Positions 43,996-52,062 of a stretch of DNA of 64,000 nucleotides are shown in pieces (position 1 is the stretch's first letter; each line of letters begins with the position of its first letter). The notes under the pieces are model-generated. The model did not search any database. It saw only the letters and a program-made list of their open reading frames with translations, and had not been told where the DNA came from. The DNA is taken from the NCBI RefSeq assembly GCF_003290185.1, contig NZ_QNFY01000005.1, positions 124,001 to 188,000 on the forward strand, given 5' to 3'. The stretch comes from Chryseobacterium lathyri (GTDB lineage Bacteria > Bacteroidota > Bacteroidia > Flavobacteriales > Weeksellaceae). Position numbers and translations under genes: made by a program.

Positions 43996-45021
43996 ATGCG
44001 TAAGACATTATATATCATCGGATTAAGTACTTTTGTTTTTTCATGTACTTCCCAGCAAAATGTTAAAAAAAATACCTACAAGCCAAAAGCCCCGGTATCA
44101 CAGGCGAAACCTGCTGTTAAGACTCCGGTAGCCGAGACTGCAAAACCTAAAATTACCAATGACCGCGGAGTAGAATTTTTTACAACCAATCTTGCTGATC
44201 CTACAAAAAATGACAATACGGCAAGTTACGGTTCTATCGTTTCAGCAAAGCCGGTAGGATATAAAGTTGTAAAGACTTATTTCCCTGCCATAGGACAGAA
44301 CTTTAGACAGCGTTACCTTATATTACATTATACAGCGCTTCCTGATGATAAATCCATTACGGTTCTTACCCAACAGGGTGTAAGCGCCCATTACCTGGTG
44401 AATAATACCGGAGACAATGAGATCTATCAGCTGGTGGACGAGAACAAACGTTCTTATCATGCCGGAGTAAGTAACTGGAGAAATGATAAAAACCTTAATG
44501 ATACTTCTATAGGAATTGAGATTGTCAATACCGGATACACATCAGATGCCGAAGGAAAAAAAATATTTGCTCCATTCAGTGATGAACAGGTGAAAAAAGT
44601 GGCTGCTTTGGCTAAAGATATTGTCAACAGATACCAAATCCCGGCAACCAATGTCCTAGCTCATTCAGATATTGCCCCAACAAGAAAGCAGGATCCCGGA
44701 CCTATGTTTCCATGGAAAAAGCTTTATGATGAATACCAGCTTGGAATGTGGTACGATGAAGCCGTAAAACAGAATTTCTTAGCTCTGGCACAGGAAGAAG
44801 TACCCCTAAAGTATAATGATCCTTCCTTTATCTTTGCTATCCAGACGGCATTGCAGAAATTCGGATATTATGTGGATCTGAGCGGAAAGTGGGATGATGC
44901 GACAAAAAGAACCATCGAAGCTTTACAGTACCATTTCCGTCCGCAGAATTATGACGGAATTATGGATGCTGAAACATGGGCAATCCTTCAGGCTTTAAAT
45001 CAAAAATATCCAGCGAAATAA
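43996..45021 (+). CDS. N-acetylmuramoyl-L-alanine amidase, lipoprotein, with peptidoglycan-binding domain
   Basis: The 341-residue protein has a lipobox VFSC (cysteine 17), then a proline/lysine-rich linker. An amidase_2 domain (about residues 95-245) has zinc ligands in YLILHYTALPD and VLAHSDIAPTRKQDPG. A C-terminal PG_binding_1 domain (about 270-335) shows FAIQTALQKFGYYVDLSGKWD and TWAILQALN. It cleaves the amide bond between muramic acid and the stem peptide and is probably held at the outer membrane. It stands alone with a good terminator at 45029. Confidence 0.93.
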   Translation: MRKTLYIIGLSTFVFSCTSQQNVKKNTYKPKAPVSQAKPAVKTPVAETAKPKITNDRGVEFFTTNLADPTKNDNTASYGSIVSAKPVGYKVVKTYFPAIGQNFRQRYLILHYTALPDDKSITVLTQQGVSAHYLVNNTGDNEIYQLVDENKRSYHAGVSNWRNDKNLNDTSIGIEIVNTGYTSDAEGKKIFAPFSDEQVKKVAALAKDIVNRYQIPATNVLAHSDIAPTRKQDPGPMFPWKKLYDEYQLGMWYDEAVKQNFLALAQEEVPLKYNDPSFIFAIQTALQKFGYYVDLSGKWDDATKRTIEALQYHFRPQNYDGIMDAETWAILQALNQKYPAK

Positions 45022-45028
45022 CAATTAA

Positions 45029-45053
45029 AACGCATCGGTTAAGATGCGTTTTT
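45029..45053 (+). terminator. Rho-independent terminator after the amidase gene
   Basis: Perfect 8-bp stem AACGCATC/GATGCGTT with 6-base loop, followed by TTTG. Confidence 0.85.
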
Positions 45054-45091
45054 GCTATATTTAAAAATAAAAAACAGCTAAAATATCTGTA

Positions 45092-46492
45092 ATGGAAAAT
45101 TTCAGAAAAGAAAGCGATCTGTTAGGCGAACTCAATGTGCCTGCAGATGCGTATTACGGGGTGCAGACGCAGAGAGCGATCGATAACTTCAAAATCTCGG
45201 GACAGCTTCTGTCTTCATATCCGGATTTTATCAAAGGTCTGGCTTTTGTGAAAAAAGCAGCGGCAAAAACCAATTATGAATTGGGTCTGCTTGATGAAAG
45301 TCTGTATTTCAAAATAGCGGAAGCATGCGATGAAATTATAGCCGGAAAATACCATGAGCAGTTCCCTGTGGATATGATCCAGGGAGGAGCCGGGACTTCA
45401 ATCAACATGAACGCGAATGAAGTGATCGCCAACATTGTTTTAGAAAAATTAGGAAAAAATAAAGGTGAATATGAATTCTGTTCACCAAATGACCATATCA
45501 ATCTTTCTCAGTCCACCAATGATGCCTATCCTACAGCTATCAAGATGGGACTACTGCATATGAATATTGGACTTGTTGAAAGACTTGAAAAAATTGTCGA
45601 AGCTTTTCGGGCCAAAGGAAAAGAGTTTCATGACGTAATCAAAATGGGCCGTACCCAGCTTCAGGATGCTGTTCCAATGACTTTAGGACAGGAGTTTGAA
45701 GCATATGCAGCTACTCTGGAAGAAGATATTTCTAAATTAAACAACAATGCCAGCCTTTTTGTAGAAGTAAATATGGGAGCGACCGCCATTGGTACAGGGC
45801 TGAATGCTCCGGTAGGCTATGCAACACTTTGTGCGAAAAACCTCGCTCAGATTACTGGTTTTCCGGTTATTTCCGCACCGGATCTGGTTGAGGCAACACC
45901 GGATACAGGTTCTTATGTAATTTATTCTTCTGCTACAAAACGTCTTGCCGTGAAGCTTTCAAAGATCTGTAATGATCTGAGACTGCTTTCTTCAGGCCCA
46001 AGAGCCGGATTATTTGAGATCAATCTTCCTCCTATGCAGCCTGGATCATCCATTATGCCTGGAAAAGTGAATCCTGTTATCCCGGAAGTGGTAAACCAGG
46101 TTTGCTTTAAGGTATTTGGGAATGATCTTACCGTAACTTTTGCTGCAGAAGCAGGGCAGTTGCAGCTTAACGTAATGGAGCCTGTACTTTCCCATGCGAT
46201 CATGGAAAACATTAATTTCCTTTGCAATGCTTTAGATACGCTTCGTGAAAAATGTGTTGTAGGAATTACTGCTAACAAGGAAATTTGCCTGAATATGGTA
46301 AAGCACAGCATTGGTATTGTAACAGCACTTAACCCATATATTGGATACAAGAAATCTACGGAGATTGCTAAAGAAGCTCTTGAAACAGGGAATAGTGTTT
46401 ACAATCTGGTTTTAGAGAAAGGAATTCTTTCCCAGGAGAAGCTCGATGAGATCCTTGATCCTAAAAACATGCTGAAACCGCACAACAAATAA
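45092..46492 (+). CDS. aspA: Aspartate ammonia-lyase
   Basis: The 466-residue protein has the fumarase/aspartase superfamily blocks: QTQRAIDNFKISG near residue 28, GGAGTSINMNANEVIAN near residue 96, SQSTNDAYPTA near residue 134, and the signature GSSIMPGKVNP near residue 317, which holds the catalytic serine loop. It interconverts aspartate with fumarate and ammonia. Length and the opening RKESDLLGELNVPADAYYG match aspartases more than fumarases. It is followed by a long palindromic element. Confidence 0.93.
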   Translation: MENFRKESDLLGELNVPADAYYGVQTQRAIDNFKISGQLLSSYPDFIKGLAFVKKAAAKTNYELGLLDESLYFKIAEACDEIIAGKYHEQFPVDMIQGGAGTSINMNANEVIANIVLEKLGKNKGEYEFCSPNDHINLSQSTNDAYPTAIKMGLLHMNIGLVERLEKIVEAFRAKGKEFHDVIKMGRTQLQDAVPMTLGQEFEAYAATLEEDISKLNNNASLFVEVNMGATAIGTGLNAPVGYATLCAKNLAQITGFPVISAPDLVEATPDTGSYVIYSSATKRLAVKLSKICNDLRLLSSGPRAGLFEINLPPMQPGSSIMPGKVNPVIPEVVNQVCFKVFGNDLTVTFAAEAGQLQLNVMEPVLSHAIMENINFLCNALDTLREKCVVGITANKEICLNMVKHSIGIVTALNPYIGYKKSTEIAKEALETGNSVYNLVLEKGILSQEKLDEILDPKNMLKPHNK

Positions 46493-46500
46493 AATAATTT

Positions 46501-46553
46501 AAGCGATAAATGATAATTCATTCATTAGGATCATTTATCGCTTATCATTTATA
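46501..46553. repeat. Palindromic intergenic element R1
   Basis: A perfect 14-bp inverted repeat AAGCGATAAATGAT (46501-46514) with ATCATTTATCGCTT (46530-46543) is directly followed by ATCATTTATA (46544-46553). It has no T-run. Related elements occur at 57966 and 60376, each ending in the same decamer before a plus-strand gene. Confidence 0.7.
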
Positions 46554-46564
46554 AATTCAAAAGC

Positions 46565-47419
46565 TTGAGGTTTTTAATCATAATTCCTGCACATAACGAA
46601 GAAGGAAATCTTTCATTCACACTGGATTCTTTACAGCAGCAGAGCTTTAAGGATTTCCAAACTGTGGTGGTTAATGACGGTTCTACAGACGGAACAGCCG
46701 AAATAATCAGAAAATATACAGAAAATGATTCCCGTTTTGAAACGGTGAATCTTCAGAAATCTGCCCATCAGCCAGGTTCTAAAGTGGTGAGTGCGTTCAA
46801 AAACGGACTGAAAACCCAAAATACGGACGAATTTGATATCATCTGTAAATTTGATGCCGACATTATTCTTCCCGGAAATTATCTGGAAACAGTAGAGGAT
46901 GCATTCAAAAACAATCCTGAATATGGACTTGTTGGTGGTTTGTTATATGTGGAAAAAGATGGAGGCTGGGTATATGAAGGAAATTCGAATAAGCATCATG
47001 TAAGAGGCCCTATGAAAGCGTATCGCAAAGAATCTTTCGTTCAAATCGGAGGATTGAGAGAAACGCTGGGCTGGGACAATATTGATTCTATTCTTTTGGA
47101 AAACCTAGGTTGGAAAGAAGTTGTTATTCCTGAGCTGCAGGTAAAACTGATCAAGGTAAAAGGTGCAGATTATACAATCAGACCGGCAGACTATTATGGC
47201 AGATATTTTTACTTTTTGGGTCTGAACAGGTTTCTTGCCTACATCGCTTCTTCAAAGGAAGCTGCGAAAAGCAGATCTGTTTCCTTTTTCTTTAAGATCA
47301 TTAAAGCTTATGAAGCCTGCAAAACAGCCAAGCTGGAACTCAAGATTTCCAAAGAAGAGCAAAAAGCCATCAACGATAAACGGTGGGCAATGCTGAAGAA
47401 AAAATGGCTGAAAATATAA
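46565..47419 (+). CDS. Family 2 glycosyltransferase
   Basis: The 284-residue GT-A fold enzyme opens with FLIIIPAHNEEGNL, then VVVNDGSTDGTAEII near residue 35. The metal-binding DxD lies in CKFDADIILPGN near residue 95, followed by RGPMKAYRKESF and GLRETLGWDNID. It transfers a sugar from a nucleotide donor in surface-polysaccharide or glycolipid assembly. The start is TTG at 46565 because no ATG lies close upstream, and the protein must begin near the first beta strand. Confidence 0.87.
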   Translation: MRFLIIIPAHNEEGNLSFTLDSLQQQSFKDFQTVVVNDGSTDGTAEIIRKYTENDSRFETVNLQKSAHQPGSKVVSAFKNGLKTQNTDEFDIICKFDADIILPGNYLETVEDAFKNNPEYGLVGGLLYVEKDGGWVYEGNSNKHHVRGPMKAYRKESFVQIGGLRETLGWDNIDSILLENLGWKEVVIPELQVKLIKVKGADYTIRPADYYGRYFYFLGLNRFLAYIASSKEAAKSRSVSFFFKIIKAYEACKTAKLELKISKEEQKAINDKRWAMLKKKWLKI

Positions 47420-47493
47420 TCACAATTATAAAACTGCAAAAGATAAATTGACATTAAGTCAAACATTTTACCTCTGCTAACCTCTAATTCCAA

Positions 47494-48540
47494 TTGAAAA
47501 AAATCGCTTACATAGAAATAGATACCCACGCAGAAATTGCGCAGGCTTTCATGGATATCATGAAGGATTCTTCGGATTTCAGTGTAGATTACTATTTTTC
47601 GAAAAAGATTAAAGATTTGATTGTGGAGGACGGCGAAACAATATTTTTATCTGACAGTTCCATGATCATGGAGCAGTTGAAATTAAAGAAATATGATCTG
47701 GTCATCATTGGAACGGTTCATCGATATTTCAACACCTTTCATGCATTGGCTCAGAAATATAATGTATCGGTTATTGTTCATAATATGAATTTTTCTGTAG
47801 CTTCAAAAGGTGCTTTGATGAAAAGTATTTTTAAGGGGGATATTATTTACCGGCTGAAGCTTTGGTGGAAAGAAGGTCTTTTTTATACCTCAAAAGCATA
47901 CAGGAATGCTAAGAATTTATTGGTACTAGATGAAGAGCTTTCATCTGATATTTATAAATTTTTCCCTCTTTTTTATAACAAGAATTTTGAAAAACAGGGA
48001 AACAATGATCTTACAGTTGTGATTCCGGGGGGTGTTTCACAAAAAAGAAGAGATTACCATCATGTTTTTAAAACCATTCAAAATTTAAAAGCTGAAGAGA
48101 AATATGAATTCATATTTCTTGGAAAAGCCAAAGACAGTGAGCTGGATCAGTTGGAAAAAATGTCTCAAAAACTTCCGGAAAATATTTCTATACAATATTT
48201 TTCAGACCGGGTTTCCCATGATGATTTTGAAAAATGGATGCAGAATGCAGATGTTTTGTGGTGTCCGATTCAGCAGAAAACAGAATTTTTCAGCAGGGAA
48301 GAAATTTATGGGCTGACCAAAATGACCGGGAACTTGGGTGATGCTATCAAATATGGCAAAACGGCTGTTTTTCCTAAAGATTATCCTTCGAAATTAGAAT
48401 TTATTGTTCCTGAGGCGGATAATATTCTGGAGCAGTTTAAAATGCTTAAAAATACGCGCTTTGATTTCCAGAAAAACTACAGCAAAAAGTTAGTTTTAAA
48501 AAAATTGGAAGATGTTCTCTCCGGTTTAATTTCTATTTAA
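47494..48540 (+). CDS. Putative GT-B-fold glycosyltransferase
   Basis: The 348-residue protein has a Rossmann-like N-terminal half (KKIAYIEIDTHAEIAQAF, DLVIIGTVHRYF) and a second domain starting near residue 175 (LTVVIPGGVSQKR). Further marks are YEFIFLGKAKD, YFSDRVSHDDFEKWMQNADVLWCPI and GNLGDAIKYGKTAVFP. The pattern is that of a GT4-like sugar transferase but the family is not certain. It uses a TTG start and overlaps the convergent flippase gene by 8 bp at its 3' end. It probably works in the same surface-glycan pathway as its neighbours. Confidence 0.7.
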   Translation: MKKIAYIEIDTHAEIAQAFMDIMKDSSDFSVDYYFSKKIKDLIVEDGETIFLSDSSMIMEQLKLKKYDLVIIGTVHRYFNTFHALAQKYNVSVIVHNMNFSVASKGALMKSIFKGDIIYRLKLWWKEGLFYTSKAYRNAKNLLVLDEELSSDIYKFFPLFYNKNFEKQGNNDLTVVIPGGVSQKRRDYHHVFKTIQNLKAEEKYEFIFLGKAKDSELDQLEKMSQKLPENISIQYFSDRVSHDDFEKWMQNADVLWCPIQQKTEFFSREEIYGLTKMTGNLGDAIKYGKTAVFPKDYPSKLEFIVPEADNILEQFKMLKNTRFDFQKNYSKKLVLKKLEDVLSGLISI

Positions 48541-50011
48541 ATTTAAAAATACTTTTGATAAAATTTGCATTCAGATAATCCTCGAGTGGGAATACTTTGG
48601 TGAAATAATTTCCGATGTAGATCAATACCAGAACAACAGCTGGTTTGTACATCAGGTTGATGAAATTATTATGGAAAGTTGGTAAAACAATCGCCACAGT
48701 GATCGCTAAAGTACATATGATAGAAACAAATATCATTTCAATCGTCAACGGAGACACTTTAAAAACAAAATAGTTGAAAGCGATCTTGATGACATTGTAA
48801 GTTGTGAGTGAAATAGCGGTAGATAAAGCAATCCCAATCAGCTTCAGATCCGTATTTTTAATGAAATAATAATTCAGTCCAACCGTGAGTCCAGCCAGAA
48901 GAAGCATAATCAGGATATTGAATCTGTAATATTTGGAAAGCGAGATGATATTCCCGTTAAAGCCTGTCGCCAGATCAATTAAAACTGCAGAACCCCAAAT
49001 CCATACTACGGGCTCATATTCTCTAAGCATCGTTCCATTTTTAGGCATAAATTCCGTCAGATAAGGAAAACCAACCATGATGCATGAAAATAAAACTGCG
49101 CCTAAAAAATATAAGGATAATGATGTCTTTTTGTGAAACCTGTCCAGTTCCTCCATGTCACCCTCAACCAGTGTTTTATTGATGATTGGGGCAGAGATGT
49201 TGAACAGTCCCAGCTGTGGAATTGAAATCAGAGAAATCAGAGCATAAAGAACAGAATAGATCCCCACTTCCTCCATTCCCAGAAACTCGCCGATCATGAA
49301 ACTGTTGATCGCCAGATAATTTCCGAAAGTTCCCAGAAATCCAAAAAAGCTGTAATTGAAAAATTCTTTCCAGAAGTTATCCTTCTTAAAATAATCCGTA
49401 TTAAAGTCCAGTCTTATCTTTTCAAGCTTGTTCGTATAATAAACGTATCCGAAAAGCATCAGGGCAAACATTCCGAAAAAGAAAGCAAACGCTACTTTCT
49501 GCGAGAGTAAAAAATAAGCGAACAGGCAGAAAGCTCCCAGGTTGGCAATCTTGGGGAAAAGATTGTCAAAAATATTGGATACTACAATTCTCTTATAATT
49601 GGAGGTATATTTATTAAAAATTGCACAGAAAGAAAGGATGAGAATCAGAGGAAGAATCATTTCCTTTAATTTCCATGCTTCCGAATGTCTGAATTTTGGG
49701 AAAAGATAGGACAGTACAAAAAATACACCCGTAAAAATGATAAAATTAACAAACACCGTAAGCAGCGACAGTGACAGCATATTCTGTTTCTTGCCGTCTT
49801 TTTCTACCCTGTGGAAAAATTTCACGTTGGAGTAAGAGATTCCCAATACTACAGCAGGAACCAGCATCTCGGCAGTAGGCAGGATATAACGGAGTTTTCC
49901 ATAAAATTCAAAATTGTACGGAAAGATAAAAATGGCGGATATGGTACCCAGCAGAAAACCAATATAACCTATGATGGAATATTTGAAGCCCTGTCTCGCT
50001 ACTACACTCAT
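48533..50011 (-). CDS. Polysaccharide flippase (Wzx/MATE-like)
   Basis: The 492-residue protein has about 12-14 hydrophobic spans along its length and the general layout of polysaccharide exporters of the MOP superfamily (GFKYSIIGYIGFLLGTISAIF at the start, ANLGAFCLFAYFLL, LLAGLTVGLNYYFI). It would move lipid-linked glycans across the inner membrane. It is 9 bp downstream of the FkbM methyltransferase in a two-gene operon and convergent with the glycosyltransferase gene. Confidence 0.88.
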   Translation of the reverse strand: MSVVARQGFKYSIIGYIGFLLGTISAIFIFPYNFEFYGKLRYILPTAEMLVPAVVLGISYSNVKFFHRVEKDGKKQNMLSLSLLTVFVNFIIFTGVFFVLSYLFPKFRHSEAWKLKEMILPLILILSFCAIFNKYTSNYKRIVVSNIFDNLFPKIANLGAFCLFAYFLLSQKVAFAFFFGMFALMLFGYVYYTNKLEKIRLDFNTDYFKKDNFWKEFFNYSFFGFLGTFGNYLAINSFMIGEFLGMEEVGIYSVLYALISLISIPQLGLFNISAPIINKTLVEGDMEELDRFHKKTSLSLYFLGAVLFSCIMVGFPYLTEFMPKNGTMLREYEPVVWIWGSAVLIDLATGFNGNIISLSKYYRFNILIMLLLAGLTVGLNYYFIKNTDLKLIGIALSTAISLTTYNVIKIAFNYFVFKVSPLTIEMIFVSIICTLAITVAIVLPTFHNNFINLMYKPAVVLVLIYIGNYFTKVFPLEDYLNANFIKSIFKFK

Positions 50012-50020
50012 AATGTTTTT

Positions 50021-50815
50021 TTAATGGTTTTTTGGCGTAAAAATAATGTTGTTTATATAGCTGGTCTTGTTTTTTTCATCGTTGGTGTTGTGTATTAAGA
50101 TCTCTTCCGTCAGGAGTTCCAGCTTAAAACTTTCACGGTTAAGATATTGTGCTTCGTATCCCCAGCTTTTTACTTCGGAAATATCATTCCAGATCGGGTT
50201 TTTGTGATGTCTCTGCTCCATTTCGACCATCAGTGTCGGAAGGAACCGCATGATGGTTTTTTTAGCACCGGACAGGGTTTTCATTTCATTTCCTTCCACA
50301 TCTATCTTAATGAAATCCAGTCTGTCAAAATGTTCTATTGCAGCCCATTCGTCCAACTTGATCACTTTTACTTTTTCCGTATAGCTTTTTTCCTCACCTT
50401 TCTCTTTGTAAGAGGTGTTTAAAGTTCCCCGGGAAGCAATCAGCTTGCCATTAATAATAGGAACCTTAAATTCGGCAATTGTATTTTCGTCAGAAAGAGC
50501 TAAAGGGAATATTCTCATTCTTGGGAAAAGTCTTTTCAGGCGGCGGTAAAGCTTCTTGTTGGGTTCAAAACCATAAATATGTTCATGGTTCAGCTTGTGT
50601 TCCAACTGATAAAGAAAAGTTCCGACATTAGCCCCGATGTCCAGTATTACAGCATTTTTGGGAAGGTATTCCTTGATCCATACCAGTTCCGGTTCTACGT
50701 TACGTGCCGAAAAATTATTCTTAGTAAGATTGTTTAAATTCTTAAAATATCTTTTTTTATAAAAACTCGGACTTATATATTGTAGTTTTTCTGCAATTTT
50801 TTGGTATAAAGACAT
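50021..50815 (-). CDS. FkbM-family methyltransferase
   Basis: The 264-residue protein has the SAM-binding loop VILDIGANVGTFLYQLE near residue 56 and the FkbM signature RLDFIKIDVEGNEMKTLSGA near residue 165. It also has FLPTLMVEME near residue 190. The family methylates sugar or polyketide hydroxyls, often on surface glycans. It is the first gene of the operon with the flippase. Confidence 0.88.
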   Translation of the reverse strand: MSLYQKIAEKLQYISPSFYKKRYFKNLNNLTKNNFSARNVEPELVWIKEYLPKNAVILDIGANVGTFLYQLEHKLNHEHIYGFEPNKKLYRRLKRLFPRMRIFPLALSDENTIAEFKVPIINGKLIASRGTLNTSYKEKGEEKSYTEKVKVIKLDEWAAIEHFDRLDFIKIDVEGNEMKTLSGAKKTIMRFLPTLMVEMEQRHHKNPIWNDISEVKSWGYEAQYLNRESFKLELLTEEILIHNTNDEKNKTSYINNIIFTPKNH

Positions 50816-51091
50816 TCTTAGTTATTTGACGAAAAGCAAAGATAAACAAAAATGTTAAACTAATGTTAAAAAATAACAAATATAACCTCTTGATTATCAA
50901 ATTGTAGCTTTTGAATATGGCTTATAAAAAATTGAATTTAAACAGGTTGGCATTATTCTAAAAACGTTTCTGTAAAACCATTCAGCAGTGTTTCTATTAA
51001 AAACAAAATTCCCACAGATCATAGAAGTTCAAAAAAGCTATAAGCAACTTTGAATCTATATATCTGCAGGAACTTAAAAAAAACTGCTTAT

Positions 51092-51919
51092 TTAATTTTG
51101 TGCATATTTTGCATAAGCTTTCGCAAGCTTCTCATCGTACTTGTTTTCTCTGTAGCCTGCTCCGTTGTAAAGCTTCGCAAAACCTGCCCAGTTTTTATTT
51201 CTGAGATGAACAAGGCAGTTATTCTTCTCTAAAAATTTTCCGAATGCTCTCAAATGTTCACCTTCATTGAGTTCCATTTTCGAAACAAAATTATCTACAT
51301 TGCTGTAACCCAGGTTTTTGGCATGATAACCCATGATCTGAAAACTTCCCCACGAAGCAGAAGACAGTGCAGCCTCTTTAAAGTTAGGATTGCCACCCAG
51401 GCTGATGGCCTCATTTAATCTGTCATATTCTTTCACACCGCCCTGGTAATAGGCTCTTGTCCATTTCGGGTAAAGAACATTCTGGCTGTCTGAATTGTAG
51501 TAAGAAGTAGGATCAATGCCTCTTTTCTTAAGCTCACTCCAGAAAACATGGCCTTCAAACAGAATTTTTGGCTTATTGTTGATCAAAAATCCTTTTCCGC
51601 TGCTTTCAATTTCGTTCACGGCCTTCACGGCAGCTAGCTCCAGATTGTATTCATTTGCAAAATGGATAAGATCTTCTTCTTTCAAAAATTTATCGGTCTG
51701 GCTCAGGGGTTTTTCGTCTTTTTCAAGAAGAACGGCCCAGGTTTTTACGCCTACGATTCCGTCTACAACCAAAGAATTTTTACTTTGGAAATCTTTCACG
51801 GCTGCATCCACTTCCAGAGTAAATGAATCTGAGATCTTAATGCTGTATCCAAGTTGATAAAGGATCTCGCATAATGTAAGCACTTCCGGTGCTTTTATGT
51901 AATATTTTAAAAGTTTCAT
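51092..51919 (-). CDS. N-acetylmuramidase with N-terminal peptidoglycan-binding domain
   Basis: The 275-residue protein starts with a PG_binding_1-like repeat (LCEILYQLGYSIKIS, KDFQSKNSLVVDGIVGVKTW, residues 15-65) and continues with a muramidase domain of the DUF3380 type (residues 80-275). The latter has the probable catalytic glutamate in AVNEIESSGKGFL near residue 101, ILFEGHVFW, and SASWGSFQIMGYHA near residue 189. It lacks a signal peptide, like phage endolysins and effector muramidases, so release or contractile delivery must be assumed. It is third in line with two unrecognised proteins on the same strand. Confidence 0.88.
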   Translation of the reverse strand: MKLLKYYIKAPEVLTLCEILYQLGYSIKISDSFTLEVDAAVKDFQSKNSLVVDGIVGVKTWAVLLEKDEKPLSQTDKFLKEEDLIHFANEYNLELAAVKAVNEIESSGKGFLINNKPKILFEGHVFWSELKKRGIDPTSYYNSDSQNVLYPKWTRAYYQGGVKEYDRLNEAISLGGNPNFKEAALSSASWGSFQIMGYHAKNLGYSNVDNFVSKMELNEGEHLRAFGKFLEKNNCLVHLRNKNWAGFAKLYNGAGYRENKYDEKLAKAYAKYAQN

Positions 51920-51987
51920 GATAGTTTTTTAATGATGAATATTTTTAGATAAAGTACGATGGCTAGGTATTCAATCCGGCATCTCAT

Positions 51988-52015
51988 GTATAAAGTATAA
52001 AGTATAAAGTATAAA
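51988..52015. repeat. (GTATAAA)4 heptamer repeat
   Basis: Four perfect copies lie in the gap between the muramidase gene and the 628-residue protein gene. Confidence 0.9.
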
Positions 52016-52024
52016 GTCTGATAT

Positions 52025-52059
52025 CTTGATTCTTGATTCTTGGCTCTTTCCTCTTTTCT
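52025..52059. repeat. Degenerate heptamer series CTTGATT and relatives (5 units)
   Basis: Consecutive units CTTGATT, CTTGATT, CTTGGCT, CTTTCCT and CTTTTCT keep a period of seven and run up to the stop codon of the next minus-strand gene. Confidence 0.75.
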
Positions 52060-52062
52060 CAA

